A stretch of DNA of 51,210 bases, taken from assembly GCA_002069785.1 (NCBI GenBank), contig MWCA01000037.1, positions 1 through 51,210 of the forward strand. The letters are read 5' to 3'. Position 1 is the stretch's first letter. Each line of letters begins with the position of its first letter. Both the position numbers and the translations under genes were made by a program. Source of the stretch: Lentisphaerae bacterium ADurb.Bin242 (GTDB lineage: Bacteria > Verrucomicrobiota > Lentisphaeria > Victivallales > UBA1829). Under the pieces are notes generated by a model that saw nothing but the letters and a program-made list of their open reading frames with translations, ran no database searches and was not told where the DNA came from. Of the stretch, positions 8,419-16,731 are shown piece after piece.

Positions 8419-10869
8419 CTATCTCATTAAATTCAGGGTTCCGAATGTCAGCGTCTGGTGATGATTGGCGCCGCCCCAGGAACTGTATTCCCGTTTGGAA
8501 TTTTTGTCCGTTCCGTGCTTGTGATATTCCCGGAGGATCGTCCCGCGCAAAAGATTTCCTCCGGCAGCGTCGGCATGAATCGTTGACAGCGGAATCGTTA
8601 CGAGCACTTCCCAGCGGTCATCGAATTTCCGGACGGAGCGTTCCCATTTGCCGTTCCAGGAGTGGTCCATTCCTTTGAGCTCGGACGTGACGTTGTTCGG
8701 ATCGACGGAAAAGAGGTAATAGATTCCCGGGTTGGCCGGATCGCAGAGAAATATTTCCACATGGTCGCTTTCCGGAATGAATTCATTTTTCTTTCCGGCG
8801 GGAGGCGTCTTGCAATTCAGGTTTTTCATGTCGGCATCGTAGAACTTCAAATTCATGTAAAGATTTTTCGAGTCGTGGAAAAGCAATGCCTCCGTACGGT
8901 GTGCGGAAGGGATTTTCCCCTGAGAGTAAGCCTTCTTGAAGTCATCGATCTTTGCGGCTCCGTTCCAGATTTCATGATCGAATCCGGGCTTGCTGTCCGG
9001 ACGCAGCAGCGGAACCGCAAGAGTAGGAGTTTTGACTTCCGATGCGGCTTTGCAATAGAACTCGAAACGATCGGAAAGGCGTTTGACCAGTTCCGCCGAG
9101 ACCGGATGTTTCACGGCTTTTCCCGCTTCGGCGAGATGTCCCCGCAGTTCCTGTTCCATTCCGGTTTCCTGAAGGATGTATTTCGTGAGTTCGACCGGAT
9201 TGTCGCCGCAGGTGGAGGCGCGGAGACTTTTGAACCATTCGCGACGGATTGTTCCGTAGAACTTTTCGATCATGGGCGCGGCCTCATGGAAGGTTCTCCG
9301 GATATAATATTTGCGGAGTTGTTCCACATTCTGTTCCGGGTTCCAGAGCAGACGCGTCAGCACCCAGAATTCCATTGCGGAATAGTCCCAGGTGGAGGCC
9401 GTGCCGCCGGGGGTGTCGCGGTCGCCGTTATGCCTGTATTCCGAGCCCATTCCCAGCAGATGCCGGTACATCTCCGGAATGTCCCGTGCGCGCACTTCGG
9501 CCAGCGGACGCGGAAATTCGAGTCCCAGGCCGTAATACTCATAGCAGTCGATTTTCGGAGAGATTTTCCGCCATTCTTGAAGACGTTTCAGCCATACAAT
9601 GTTTTCGGGCGCGAAAATCGGCCGTTTGTCGTTGGCGCGCACATACGGCGCAAACGTCGGGCGGATCATCGGATCGACCGCGCATTTCGGCGGGATGGCC
9701 GTTGAGAAATACGCGAGCGTTTTGATGAATACGTTTGGAAATTCTTTTTTCGTGGCCGCGACGACATCATTCAGGAAAAGGAAATACTGCGTGGAACGGA
9801 AGGCCGGGTCTTCCTTCGGGAGGGTGGTTCCATCCGGAAGCCGGATCGGGGCCAGACACTTTTCGCATTCGCATGCTTCCCATGTGTCATCCATATCGAT
9901 GTGCATGCCGTCGATGTTTTCAGGAGCCCTGCGGAGGAATTCGAGCGCATTTTCGATGAAGACTTTCTTCATTTCCGGATTCGAGAAGCAATACTGCCGC
10001 CACGGACGCCGTTCGCCGTTCACGAGAGAATAGTATTCAGGATGATCCTTGAAATATTTTTTTGCGTGGACGAAATGGCCGATATTGTGTCCGAAAAGAT
10101 ATAAGACTTCGTGTGTACCGTATTCAATCTTTTTCGCGTTCATCCACGAGATGTCGCCGCCGCCTCCGCCATAGAATCCGTTGCATTTGTTGCGGGCCAT
10201 CCACTCCAGGTCGGCGTATCCGTTCCAGCCGCGAGAAACCGAGGCGGGCCGTTCAACGACCTGGTCGCCCCAGACGAAATCCAGGTCCTTCTTCCGGGTG
10301 AATACCGTTCCGAACTGTGCATGGGGTCGCGCCCAGATGATGTCCGTATTGTTTTCCAGCAGAGCGAACACTCCATTCAGCGTGCCTTTGCTGTTGAATC
10401 CGTAAACATACAGTTTGTCTCCGTCGCGCTCGATCGCATACCCGTCCGAATTGGAGAGACGCTTCAGCACGGCATCATTCGCGCGGTAGCTTTTCCCGAG
10501 GACGATCCGGTTGCGGGCGCCTTTTTTCCCGAGAGCGCCGCTCCAGATATGGGTGATCGGAAGCTTGACTCCGGTGATCTGCTCGACGGCCTTCTGAAGC
10601 TCCAGCGCCGCGGTCTTTTCCGCAGGAAGTCCCGTCGTATCGGAGACCACGATTTCAGCCGCGGCCCGGCCGTCCTTCACCACCGCGAACGGGGTCGAAA
10701 AACGGTTCATCTCCGGAGGAAGCAGATCCTTCGAACTGTCCGAATAATCGGGCTTGTAACCCTGAATGAAATCATTCCATTCCTTCATTTTTCCATCATA
10801 CGGAAATTGCGGCTCCGCCGCGACCGCAATGACGGACACCGTTATGAGAAGCCAGAGACTCTTTTTCAT
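8419..10869 (-). CDS. Secreted DUF4838 protein with C-terminal CBM9-like domain
   Basis: The 816-residue protein opens with a signal peptide (MKKSLWLLITVSVIAVAAEPQ). An alpha/beta domain of the GH67-N type follows (about 55-190, ending in GTLNGVFALLENNTDIIWAR), then the DUF4838 barrel-like core (about 210-590). The core holds GGGGGDISWMNA, GHNIGHF, DHPEYYSL, QYCFSNPEM, and a C-x-C-x2-C motif (CECEKC, about 332-337) after a DMDDTWEAC segment. The C-terminus (about 610-816) reads as a CBM9/DOMON-like sandwich with a YMNLKFYDADM strand and an ESDHVEIFL strand. The protein is probably exported and acts on glycans outside the cytoplasm, but DUF4838 enzymes have no firmly established reaction that I can name. 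It overlaps the preceding DUF4838 gene by four bases (ATGA). The two are clear paralogues from a tandem duplication. Confidence 0.8.
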   Translation of the reverse strand: MKKSLWLLITVSVIAVAAEPQFPYDGKMKEWNDFIQGYKPDYSDSSKDLLPPEMNRFSTPFAVVKDGRAAAEIVVSDTTGLPAEKTAALELQKAVEQITGVKLPITHIWSGALGKKGARNRIVLGKSYRANDAVLKRLSNSDGYAIERDGDKLYVYGFNSKGTLNGVFALLENNTDIIWARPHAQFGTVFTRKKDLDFVWGDQVVERPASVSRGWNGYADLEWMARNKCNGFYGGGGGDISWMNAKKIEYGTHEVLYLFGHNIGHFVHAKKYFKDHPEYYSLVNGERRPWRQYCFSNPEMKKVFIENALEFLRRAPENIDGMHIDMDDTWEACECEKCLAPIRLPDGTTLPKEDPAFRSTQYFLFLNDVVAATKKEFPNVFIKTLAYFSTAIPPKCAVDPMIRPTFAPYVRANDKRPIFAPENIVWLKRLQEWRKISPKIDCYEYYGLGLEFPRPLAEVRARDIPEMYRHLLGMGSEYRHNGDRDTPGGTASTWDYSAMEFWVLTRLLWNPEQNVEQLRKYYIRRTFHEAAPMIEKFYGTIRREWFKSLRASTCGDNPVELTKYILQETGMEQELRGHLAEAGKAVKHPVSAELVKRLSDRFEFYCKAASEVKTPTLAVPLLRPDSKPGFDHEIWNGAAKIDDFKKAYSQGKIPSAHRTEALLFHDSKNLYMNLKFYDADMKNLNCKTPPAGKKNEFIPESDHVEIFLCDPANPGIYYLFSVDPNNVTSELKGMDHSWNGKWERSVRKFDDRWEVLVTIPLSTIHADAAGGNLLRGTILREYHKHGTDKNSKREYSSWGGANHHQTLTFGTLNLMR

Positions 10870-13307
10870 CGGGTTCCCTCATTTCCTGTTTTTGCCCGGG
10901 CGGCTTTTTTCTTTTCGGCAGCCGCTTTTGCTTTGGCGATATTGTCCTCGAAGGCGGCCTTCAGGCGCCGGACCAGTTCCGCCGCGACCGGATGTTTCAC
11001 CAACGACTCCGCTTCGGCAAGATATCCGCGCATGGCTTCCTCCCGGCCGGGAACGTTCAGAATATATCCTTCCGTGGACCCCGGTCCGCTGGCGCCGATG
11101 GACGAACGGTTCGGCTTCTGGAGCCAGTCCGCCCGGAAAGCGCCGTAAAATTTTTCGATGGCGGGCGCGGCTTCCCGGAATGTGCGGCGGATGAAGTATT
11201 TCCGGAGCTGTTCGACATCCCGGTCCGGGTTCCAATAGAGGCGTGTCTGGACCCAGAACTCGATAGCGGAATAATCCCACATTTGAACCGGACAGCCTTT
11301 CTTGTCGCTGTCTCCGTTGTGTTTATATTCGGAAGATACGCCGCGTGTGAGTTTATTAAAGACGCGGAAGTCCCATGCGTTGACTTCGGAAAGCGGACGC
11401 GGGAAATCAAGTCCGAGACCGTGATAGTTGTAGACGTCGATGTTTTTTGCTTTTTCCGCCCACCCCTCGAGATACCCGAGATAGCGCCGGTTTTCGGGCG
11501 CGAAAATCGGCGTCTTGTCATTCGGCCTCGGATACAGTGCGAACTCGGGCCGGATGTTCGGATCGACTTCGCAGCGCGGGGGAATCAGGGTCCAGAAATA
11601 AGCCAGCGTTTTGATTTGCATTTTCGGGAATCCCCGGTTGACGGCCTTCATCACATCGTTCAGGAACAGGAAATACTGCGTGGAACGGAAATCCGGATCG
11701 TCCATCGTGACGGTCTGTCCGGCCGGAAGCGTGACCGGAGCGGTGCATTTCCCGCAGAGGCACATCTCCAGCGTGTCGTCCATGTCGATCGTGAGGACCT
11801 GTGTCTCCTTTGGCGCCTTGCGAAGAATCTCCAGAGCGTTTTCTATGAAGACTTTCTTCATTTCCGGATTGGTCAGGCAGTATTGCCGCCAGGCGCGACG
11901 CGTCCGCATCACTTTTTTAGTCTTGGGGTCTTTGAAATCGATCAGGGAGTAGTATTCCGGGTGATCGTTGAAATACTTTTTGCTGTAGACGAAATGGCCG
12001 ATGTTGTGCCCGTAAAGATGCCGGACCACATGCCAGCCGTACTTCAGCTTTTCGGCATTCATCCAGGAAATGTCGCCTCCGCCTCCGCCGTTGAAAATAT
12101 TGCATTGATTGCGAGCCATCCATTCCCGATCGACGAAACCATTCCATCCGCGATCCGGGCTTCCGGGATTGTCGAGGACATTATTGCCCCATACCACGGT
12201 GAAATCCGGGGATCGGGTGAAGACCGTGCCGACCTCTTTGTGCGGACGCGCCCAGATGAGATCGGAATTGTTCTCGAGGAGGGCAAAAGCGGCATTCATC
12301 GTCCCTTTCGGTTCGGCTCCGTAGAGTTGAATTCTGCCGTCCCGGACCCGGATTGCAAAGCCGTCACGCCCTTCGAGTTTCCGGTAAGCGTCGGCAAAGG
12401 CTCCTCCGAAAGCATCCTTGCCTGCCGCAAGCTGAATCAAGCCGTCGTCGATTTTGTCGGTGACCGGGACCCTGGCTCCGGTCAGGGCCTCGATCCATTT
12501 CTGCAATTCCATGGCGGCGGTTTGGACCACCACGCCGTCCTGCGGACGGTAGGAAATGGAGCCGAGCGCTTTGCCGTTTTTCACAACGGCAACGGGGCGG
12601 TCAAGGCGGTTCGTTTCAGGAGGAAGCAGGTATTTGGAACTGTCGGAATAGTCCGGTTTGTAGCTGCGGATATAGTCGCGGAACCTTTTGTATTCGGCCG
12701 AATATTTGTTTTCCCTGACGACGAACCGCATGTTTGCCAGAGTCACTTTTGCCGGATGCTTCAAACGGCTGACATCGAACCGGAAACGGAGCTGTCCGCA
12801 GAGATTGGAAAGAATGCGGGACTGTGCGGATGCCATATCGCAGCTCGCGAAATGAAAAACGGCATTTTTCAGGGCGAGACGGTCCACAAGGGATTCATTC
12901 CCCCAGAAAATCGTGGATGACTTTACAAACGGACGGTTGAACGATCCTTTCCAGTCCTGCTCCACGAGCCCGAAGGTGCCATTGACCGGTTCTCCGGAAT
13001 CCATCCGGACGTCGAACTCGAAGTCGGTCCATTCTCCGATGTTGACCGCAGGGCGGAAGAGAAAGCAGATTTCCGCACCGGTTCCTTGACCGGGCAGCAG
13101 AGTGATTTCCAATGCCTTGACTTTTTTTCCGGAAACTTCGGTTTCCGTTTCCTTCAGGGTGAAATTATTCTCCTTGCGTCCGTTTTTCCACATCGGGGGA
13201 GTTGTCGGCAAGGTTCGTTCCTGGAGAATTTTGTCTTCCCCGGCGGCAAACAGTCCGGGAAGAACAAATGTCAGGATCAGTGCGGGAAGAGATTTTTTCA
13301 AGTTCAT
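10866..13307 (-). CDS. Secreted DUF4838 protein with N-terminal binding-like domain
   Basis: I place the start at the ATG at 13307: it has a clear GAGAGG site, and translation from it gives a signal peptide (MNLKKSLPALILTFVLPGLF). An upstream in-frame ATG at 13376 would put the signal sequence 23 residues inside the protein. The 813-residue product has an N-terminal beta domain (about 25-205), a GH67-N-like alpha/beta domain (about 230-360) and the DUF4838 core with GGGGGDISWMNA, GHNIGHF, DHPEYYSL, QYCLTNPEMKK and a C-x-C-x2-C motif (CLCGKC, about 515-520). Unlike its downstream paralogue it ends in a Lys/Ala-rich tail instead of a CBM9-like domain. It starts 35 bases after the pseudopilin-like gene and overlaps the next gene by four bases. 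Export to the periplasm or surface is likely; the reaction is unknown. Confidence 0.8.
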   Translation of the reverse strand: MNLKKSLPALILTFVLPGLFAAGEDKILQERTLPTTPPMWKNGRKENNFTLKETETEVSGKKVKALEITLLPGQGTGAEICFLFRPAVNIGEWTDFEFDVRMDSGEPVNGTFGLVEQDWKGSFNRPFVKSSTIFWGNESLVDRLALKNAVFHFASCDMASAQSRILSNLCGQLRFRFDVSRLKHPAKVTLANMRFVVRENKYSAEYKRFRDYIRSYKPDYSDSSKYLLPPETNRLDRPVAVVKNGKALGSISYRPQDGVVVQTAAMELQKWIEALTGARVPVTDKIDDGLIQLAAGKDAFGGAFADAYRKLEGRDGFAIRVRDGRIQLYGAEPKGTMNAAFALLENNSDLIWARPHKEVGTVFTRSPDFTVVWGNNVLDNPGSPDRGWNGFVDREWMARNQCNIFNGGGGGDISWMNAEKLKYGWHVVRHLYGHNIGHFVYSKKYFNDHPEYYSLIDFKDPKTKKVMRTRRAWRQYCLTNPEMKKVFIENALEILRKAPKETQVLTIDMDDTLEMCLCGKCTAPVTLPAGQTVTMDDPDFRSTQYFLFLNDVMKAVNRGFPKMQIKTLAYFWTLIPPRCEVDPNIRPEFALYPRPNDKTPIFAPENRRYLGYLEGWAEKAKNIDVYNYHGLGLDFPRPLSEVNAWDFRVFNKLTRGVSSEYKHNGDSDKKGCPVQMWDYSAIEFWVQTRLYWNPDRDVEQLRKYFIRRTFREAAPAIEKFYGAFRADWLQKPNRSSIGASGPGSTEGYILNVPGREEAMRGYLAEAESLVKHPVAAELVRRLKAAFEDNIAKAKAAAEKKKAARAKTGNEGTR

Positions 13308-13341
13308 ATTTACCTCTCGGGAGTTGGAATTATAAGGAAAA

Positions 13342-14115
13342 TCAGAAGAGTTCTGTGGCATATCCGACCTTGACACTCCTTTTCACATCGGGAATCACGA
13401 CATTGCTCTGTGCCTGATTGCCGGCTTCCTTCCGGCAGGCTTTCACGTGTCCGTCGAGGAAAACCATGTTGGCCGCCTGTCTATGACGCATTGCGAGGAA
13501 TGGATTGTTGCCCGTGTAGGTATACACATCTCCCAGATTGTTGGAGTTTGTATAGTGTTCCGCCTGGCCATGATAAAAACTGTCTGCCGCGAGGAATGTA
13601 TAGGACGGCTCCTTATGGTAATAGAGACGGTACGCCGGGTTGTCCGGAAACGAAGTTGCGCCGCTGCCTGCCGTGGGACAGATGGTGGCATTGGCCGCAT
13701 AATCATAAAAGCTGTGTGCCGAGTAGGATGAGTACCAGAGAGGAATTTTATCGGTGGGACACTGGAGCCATTTCGTCGCTCGAACCACTGTATTGTAGGT
13801 GGCATAGCCGAAGCTGTATTTCGTCGGATTGGCCTGAAGGTAAAGCAGCCATTGAAAACGATAGCTTCCGATCGGCTGGAATTTTGCGGGGATGTTGTAG
13901 TCTTTGTAGTCCGCTGAATACAGTGCGGCCAGCGTTCCGATCTGCTTCATGTTAGCGATACATGCAATTCCCTGTGCGCTCTGTTTCGCCCTGTTCAGGG
14001 CCGGCAGCAGCAATCCCGCAAGAATGGCGATAATGGAAATGACGATCAGAAGTTCAATCAATGTGAATCTTCTTTTTTCCGGAATCATCTTTCCCGTCCT
14101 GTGTTTCGGATTCAT
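13342..14115 (-). CDS. Pseudopilin-like protein with H-X9-DG C-terminal motif
   Basis: The chosen ATG at 14115 follows AAGGAGG by 8 bases. An in-frame ATG at 14133 overlaps the upstream stop as ATGA and is the alternative. The 257-residue product has a charged leader ([15 protein letters not shown]) followed by the class III signal-like sequence [20 protein letters not shown], with Glu at +5 of the would-be mature protein and a hydrophobic N-terminal helix. The residue before F is Arg, not the Gly normally needed by prepilin peptidase. The globular part is Tyr-rich and ends with H-X9-DG (FLDGHVKAC). Such proteins occur in very high copy in Lentisphaerota and Planctomycetota. It sits between the regulator and the secreted DUF4838 genes of the same operon. 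Possible roles are a secretion-system pseudopilin, a surface substrate-binding subunit or an anchor. Confidence 0.85.
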   Translation of the reverse strand: MNPKHRTGKMIPEKRRFTLIELLIVISIIAILAGLLLPALNRAKQSAQGIACIANMKQIGTLAALYSADYKDYNIPAKFQPIGSYRFQWLLYLQANPTKYSFGYATYNTVVRATKWLQCPTDKIPLWYSSYSAHSFYDYAANATICPTAGSGATSFPDNPAYRLYYHKEPSYTFLAADSFYHGQAEHYTNSNNLGDVYTYTGNNPFLAMRHRQAANMVFLDGHVKACRKEAGNQAQSNVVIPDVKRSVKVGYATELF

Positions 14116-14129
14116 TTTCCGTTCCTCCT

Positions 14130-15221
14130 TCATGAATTCTTATATTTTGGATTTGAAAGGCTGTTTCGATATTCTGCAATGAAGTTTTCATGGGCTTTTT
14201 TCGGGGTCGTGACAAAGGCATGCAGTCGCAGGCTGGCGGGTTTCCGTCCGGATTTCAGGAGGGAGAGCATCATGTCCGCGGCGGCGGGAACCATGTTTTT
14301 TTCGAATTGGGCAACGATGGCGTCCGGAAGCAGCAGAAGGGGGCGGACCATGTCGCGGGATTCCACAATGGCGGCGATTTTGAGTTTCCGCGGATAATCG
14401 GTGTGCCAGAGGGCGGCGAGAAGAGCATCGAGTTCACCGCATTCGACGAGCAGACCGTCCAGATCGGGATTCTTTGCCAGAAATCCGGAAATATCATCCG
14501 CGATGCGCGTTTGCGAACTCCAGATGACACTTTCCGGAGGCACGCGGCGTCCGGCGCGTTTTGCCGCCGCCTGAAATCCGACATACATCCATTTCGCCGG
14601 GACATACGTATCGCCGCCGTTAATGAATCCGATCGTATCGCATCCCCGGCGCAGGAGCTCGTCATAGAGCAGTTCCGCGGCTTCCGCAAAGTCAAAGGTG
14701 ACGGTCGGAAGTTTTTCGGAATAGGGATTGTCCCCGATGACCACGAGAGGACGCCCCAGGCTTTGAAGCACGGCAAGCCATTCGTCGTCGAGCCACCCGG
14801 AAACGAATATTCCCGTGCAGGAAGCGGCCATTTTCGCAAGCTCGAGGTCCGGCCGCATTGCATTCCGGTAAATCACATTGAAATGATGTTCCTTCATGAC
14901 GGTTTCCACTTGCGGACGCAGTCCGTCCGCCGAAAAACGTTCGCCGTATTCTTCTTTGTAGATGCGGATATACAGGATGGTTCCGAGGACGGGAACCTTC
15001 CGGATGGGACGGTTGAGGAAGGTTCCCTGCCGTGGGACGCGGCGAATGATCTTTTCCTGTTCGAGTTCGTGCATGGCACGACGGAGGGTAATGAGACTGA
15101 GATCGAAACGTTCGACCAGTTCGCGTTCGGGCGGAATACGTTCGCCGATCTGAAGGTTCTTCTCCGAAATCAGCTGGAAAATTCCAACCTTCGCCTGATT
15201 GTATTTCAGAATATCACTCAC
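14130..15221 (-). CDS. GntR-type DNA-binding domain fused to LacI/PurR-like sensor (sugar-responsive repressor)
   Basis: I place the start at the GTG at 15221, 6 bases after a GGAGAA site. The frame remains open upstream to an ATG at 15281, but that would add an unusual hydrophobic peptide and place the start between two operators. From GTG the 363-residue protein has a winged-helix GntR domain (about 1-75: [15 protein letters not shown], the [25 protein letters not shown] recognition part, and the wing [10 protein letters not shown]) and a periplasmic-binding-fold effector domain (about 80-363) with [15 protein letters not shown] and PDLDGLLVE segments. AraR of Bacillus has the same architecture and represses arabinose and arabinoxylan genes. 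This regulator probably represses its own seven-gene operon through the two palindromes just upstream. The effector is unknown; xylose-, arabinose- or oligosaccharide-type sugars fit the neighbours. Confidence 0.88.
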   Translation of the reverse strand: MSDILKYNQAKVGIFQLISEKNLQIGERIPPERELVERFDLSLITLRRAMHELEQEKIIRRVPRQGTFLNRPIRKVPVLGTILYIRIYKEEYGERFSADGLRPQVETVMKEHHFNVIYRNAMRPDLELAKMAASCTGIFVSGWLDDEWLAVLQSLGRPLVVIGDNPYSEKLPTVTFDFAEAAELLYDELLRRGCDTIGFINGGDTYVPAKWMYVGFQAAAKRAGRRVPPESVIWSSQTRIADDISGFLAKNPDLDGLLVECGELDALLAALWHTDYPRKLKIAAIVESRDMVRPLLLLPDAIVAQFEKNMVPAAADMMLSLLKSGRKPASLRLHAFVTTPKKAHENFIAEYRNSLSNPKYKNS

Positions 15222-15250
15222 TTTTTCTTCTCCATCCAGTTTCAGTCCGG

Positions 15251-15272
15251 CTGCTCTTATCTGTAATAGCAG
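15251..15272. promoter_or_regulatory. Palindromic operator 1 (GntR-type regulator)
   Basis: A 22-bp near-palindrome CTGCT-C-TTA-N4-TAA-T-AGCAG matches itself on the opposite strand at 8 of 9 positions per arm. It lies in the leader between the predicted start site and the GTG of the regulator gene and is repeated almost exactly 35 bp away. A role as an operator is inferred from symmetry, repetition and position. Confidence 0.7.
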
Positions 15273-15285
15273 AAAATTCATTTCT

Positions 15286-15307
15286 CTGCTCTTGTCGATA
15301 ATAGCAG
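15286..15307. promoter_or_regulatory. Palindromic operator 2 (GntR-type regulator)
   Basis: A second 22-bp copy of the palindrome, with arms CTGCTCTT and TAATAGCAG, lies 12 bases downstream of the -10 box, overlapping or just after the predicted transcription start. The spacing from copy 1 is 35 bp, about 3.3 helical turns. A dimer bound here would block initiation or early elongation; two copies could allow cooperative binding. Confidence 0.7.
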
Positions 15308-15319
15308 GATGTTAGTTTA

Positions 15320-15347
15320 ATTATAGACTATATTATTTTTTTGTCAA
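15320..15347 (-). promoter_or_regulatory. Consensus sigma70 promoter of the seven-gene carbohydrate operon
   Basis: On the minus strand, a perfect TTGACA (15347-15342) and a perfect TATAAT (15325-15320) are separated by 16 bases of A/T-rich DNA. This is the strongest promoter-like sequence in the window. It directs transcription through the two operators into the regulator gene and the genes down to 2568. A strong promoter held by a repressor fits an inducible catabolic operon. Confidence 0.85.
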
Positions 15348-16004
15348 GGGCCGAATCAAAGAAAAAATCTTTTTTTTGGAAATTTCCGGGGAAAAGTGTC
15401 ACGGAAGGGGAATAAAAACTGCAAAAGACTGTACTTTGCCGGACGGACCGCCGATACTCTTGTCTCCCTGAAAAAACGCGAAAAATTGCTGCTTTCAGGA
15501 CTGAAGCAGAGGTCTGGAAATCGGAAGCCCCGGAAAAGAAGGGATGGAATCATTGCTTCTTTCAGGAAAGCCCTTGAATATTGGCAGATATGTGATATAG
15601 TATCGGAAGGAAAGTAGGTCTTCTTGAGAATACGGTATTTCAAGATGAAAAAAGGCTGAAACAAACAATACGGTTTATCTTGATCCCTCTGGAAAACGGG
15701 AATCGTTCTGAAAGGACCCGGCGCTATGGAACAAGATGTTTACAATAAGGATTTTCCAGGAAAAACGCGTGCTTTTTGATCTCTCATCCGCAGTTGAAAT
15801 TGGACCTGAATTATACGGATGGGACAGATTCCGGTGGCTTCGAGCCGGGGCGTGTTTTCATTATTTGTCTGATCTATTTTTACAGAGTTGCGAATTTTGT
15901 ACCTTGTCCGGATTCAGGATGGACAAATTTTTAACGGCATTCCATACAATAGCGTTTGAAGTATTTTTTGTGGATAACGGATGGTAATATAAGGAGTCCT
16001 GTTC
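15348..16004. other. Non-coding gap between divergent operons
   Basis: About 650 bases with lower GC than the genes and no convincing coding sequence. Short open frames (for example 15396-15617 and 15736-15987 on the plus strand) have no recognisable protein sequence and no good ribosome site. The only element I can support is a plus-strand promoter-like sequence at 15574-15601. A decayed gene cannot be excluded. Confidence 0.5.
15574..15601 (+). promoter_or_regulatory. Candidate plus-strand promoter
   Basis: TTGAAT (15574-15579) and TATAGT (15596-15601) are separated by 16 bases, the same spacing as in the clearer promoters of this window. It could drive the possible small gene at 16005 and, by read-through, the hyp-ech operon that starts at 16732; I see no better promoter closer to hypF. 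Confidence 0.4.
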
Positions 16005-16433
16005 TTGGTTAATGAAGAACATGTCATAAGGTCTGGAAACCTTTTTTCAATATGGCCTGAAATCAAAAGATATGCATGCCTGGCGGTTGTTTTTTCTTTT
16101 ATCATGGCCGGTGCGGCAATGGCGGTGCATATTTCCCAAACGACGCTGAACCGGGAGTACCGGACGGCGTCCTTCGAAACAACAGCGCGGTTCTATCCGG
16201 TAAAGCCTTCCGAATCCGCCGTCTGGATGCGAATTGAATCGCATTCCGGGAAAGCTGTGGTGGAAAGGCATTCTTTTTCCATGGCGTACCCGCTCCGCAA
16301 ACCGAGGTCCGTTTCCGGGCTTCGCCCCGCAGGGGGTTGTTCCTGCTGGCGTCAACGCGATATCCCCTGTTTTCCCTTCCGGAATATTTTATGGGCCGCC
16401 TTGCCTGTCCGGGCGGGGCCTTCCTCCTGCTGA
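16005..16433 (+). CDS. Possible single-pass membrane protein, probably frame-disrupted
   Basis: A TTG start at 16005 follows a good AAGGAG site by 8 bases. The first 95 residues read as a plausible small membrane protein: a short polar N-terminus, one hydrophobic helix (YACLAVVFSFIMAGAAMAV, about 23-41), then a polar extracytoplasmic part. From about 16290 the frame turns into a Cys/Pro/Arg-rich sequence unlike a folded protein and stops at 16433. Another frame stays open from 16234 to 16662 and could carry the original continuation, which suggests a frameshift. I do not recognise the family. It may be a real short gene, a decayed gene or a sequencing frameshift. It lies 300 bases upstream of hypF in the same direction. 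Confidence 0.35.
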   Translation: MVNEEHVIRSGNLFSIWPEIKRYACLAVVFSFIMAGAAMAVHISQTTLNREYRTASFETTARFYPVKPSESAVWMRIESHSGKAVVERHSFSMAYPLRKPRSVSGLRPAGGCSCWRQRDIPCFPFRNILWAALPVRAGPSSC

Positions 16434-16731
16434 GGCAGTAAAAAGCCTTGGTCCGACTTCAGAAAGTCACGGAAAGAACCGGTTATGTACGAGTGTTGCC
16501 GTTTCTCTTTCTGAATCCGAATCGGTGCGAGCATCCTCCCTTTTCCCGGATTTTCAACCGATCGGATTTTCCCGCGGACTGTGGATTTTCCCGGACAGCG
16601 GAATTTATGATGAAGAAAGAACCCGATGGAAACAATATGGAAAAAATACAAGAGGGAGCTGAACGCGATCAAAGGATTTCTCCCTTCCGTTTCAGGACGG
16701 AACCGATTGGAGCCGGCGGGTTGAAAATGGA
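16434..16731 (+). other. Leader region upstream of hypF
   Basis: No clear gene is present. The first 230 bases overlap the alternative open frame of the possibly disrupted upstream gene. A 32-codon frame beginning at an ATG at 16626 (METIWKKYKREL...) reads naturally but lacks a ribosome site. No promoter of good quality and no hairpin terminator is visible. Confidence 0.4.

Noticed and set aside
10992..12920. A 642-codon plus-strand open frame inside a DUF4838 gene
   Set aside because: It is a shadow of the codon bias of the minus-strand gene; it has no signal or conserved motif.
15396..15987. Two short plus-strand open frames between the divergent operons
   Set aside because: No ribosome site, no recognisable sequence and composition unlike the genes around them.
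16626..16724. A 32-codon frame just before hypF
   Set aside because: It reads naturally but lacks a ribosome site and overlaps other open frames; not enough support for a gene.
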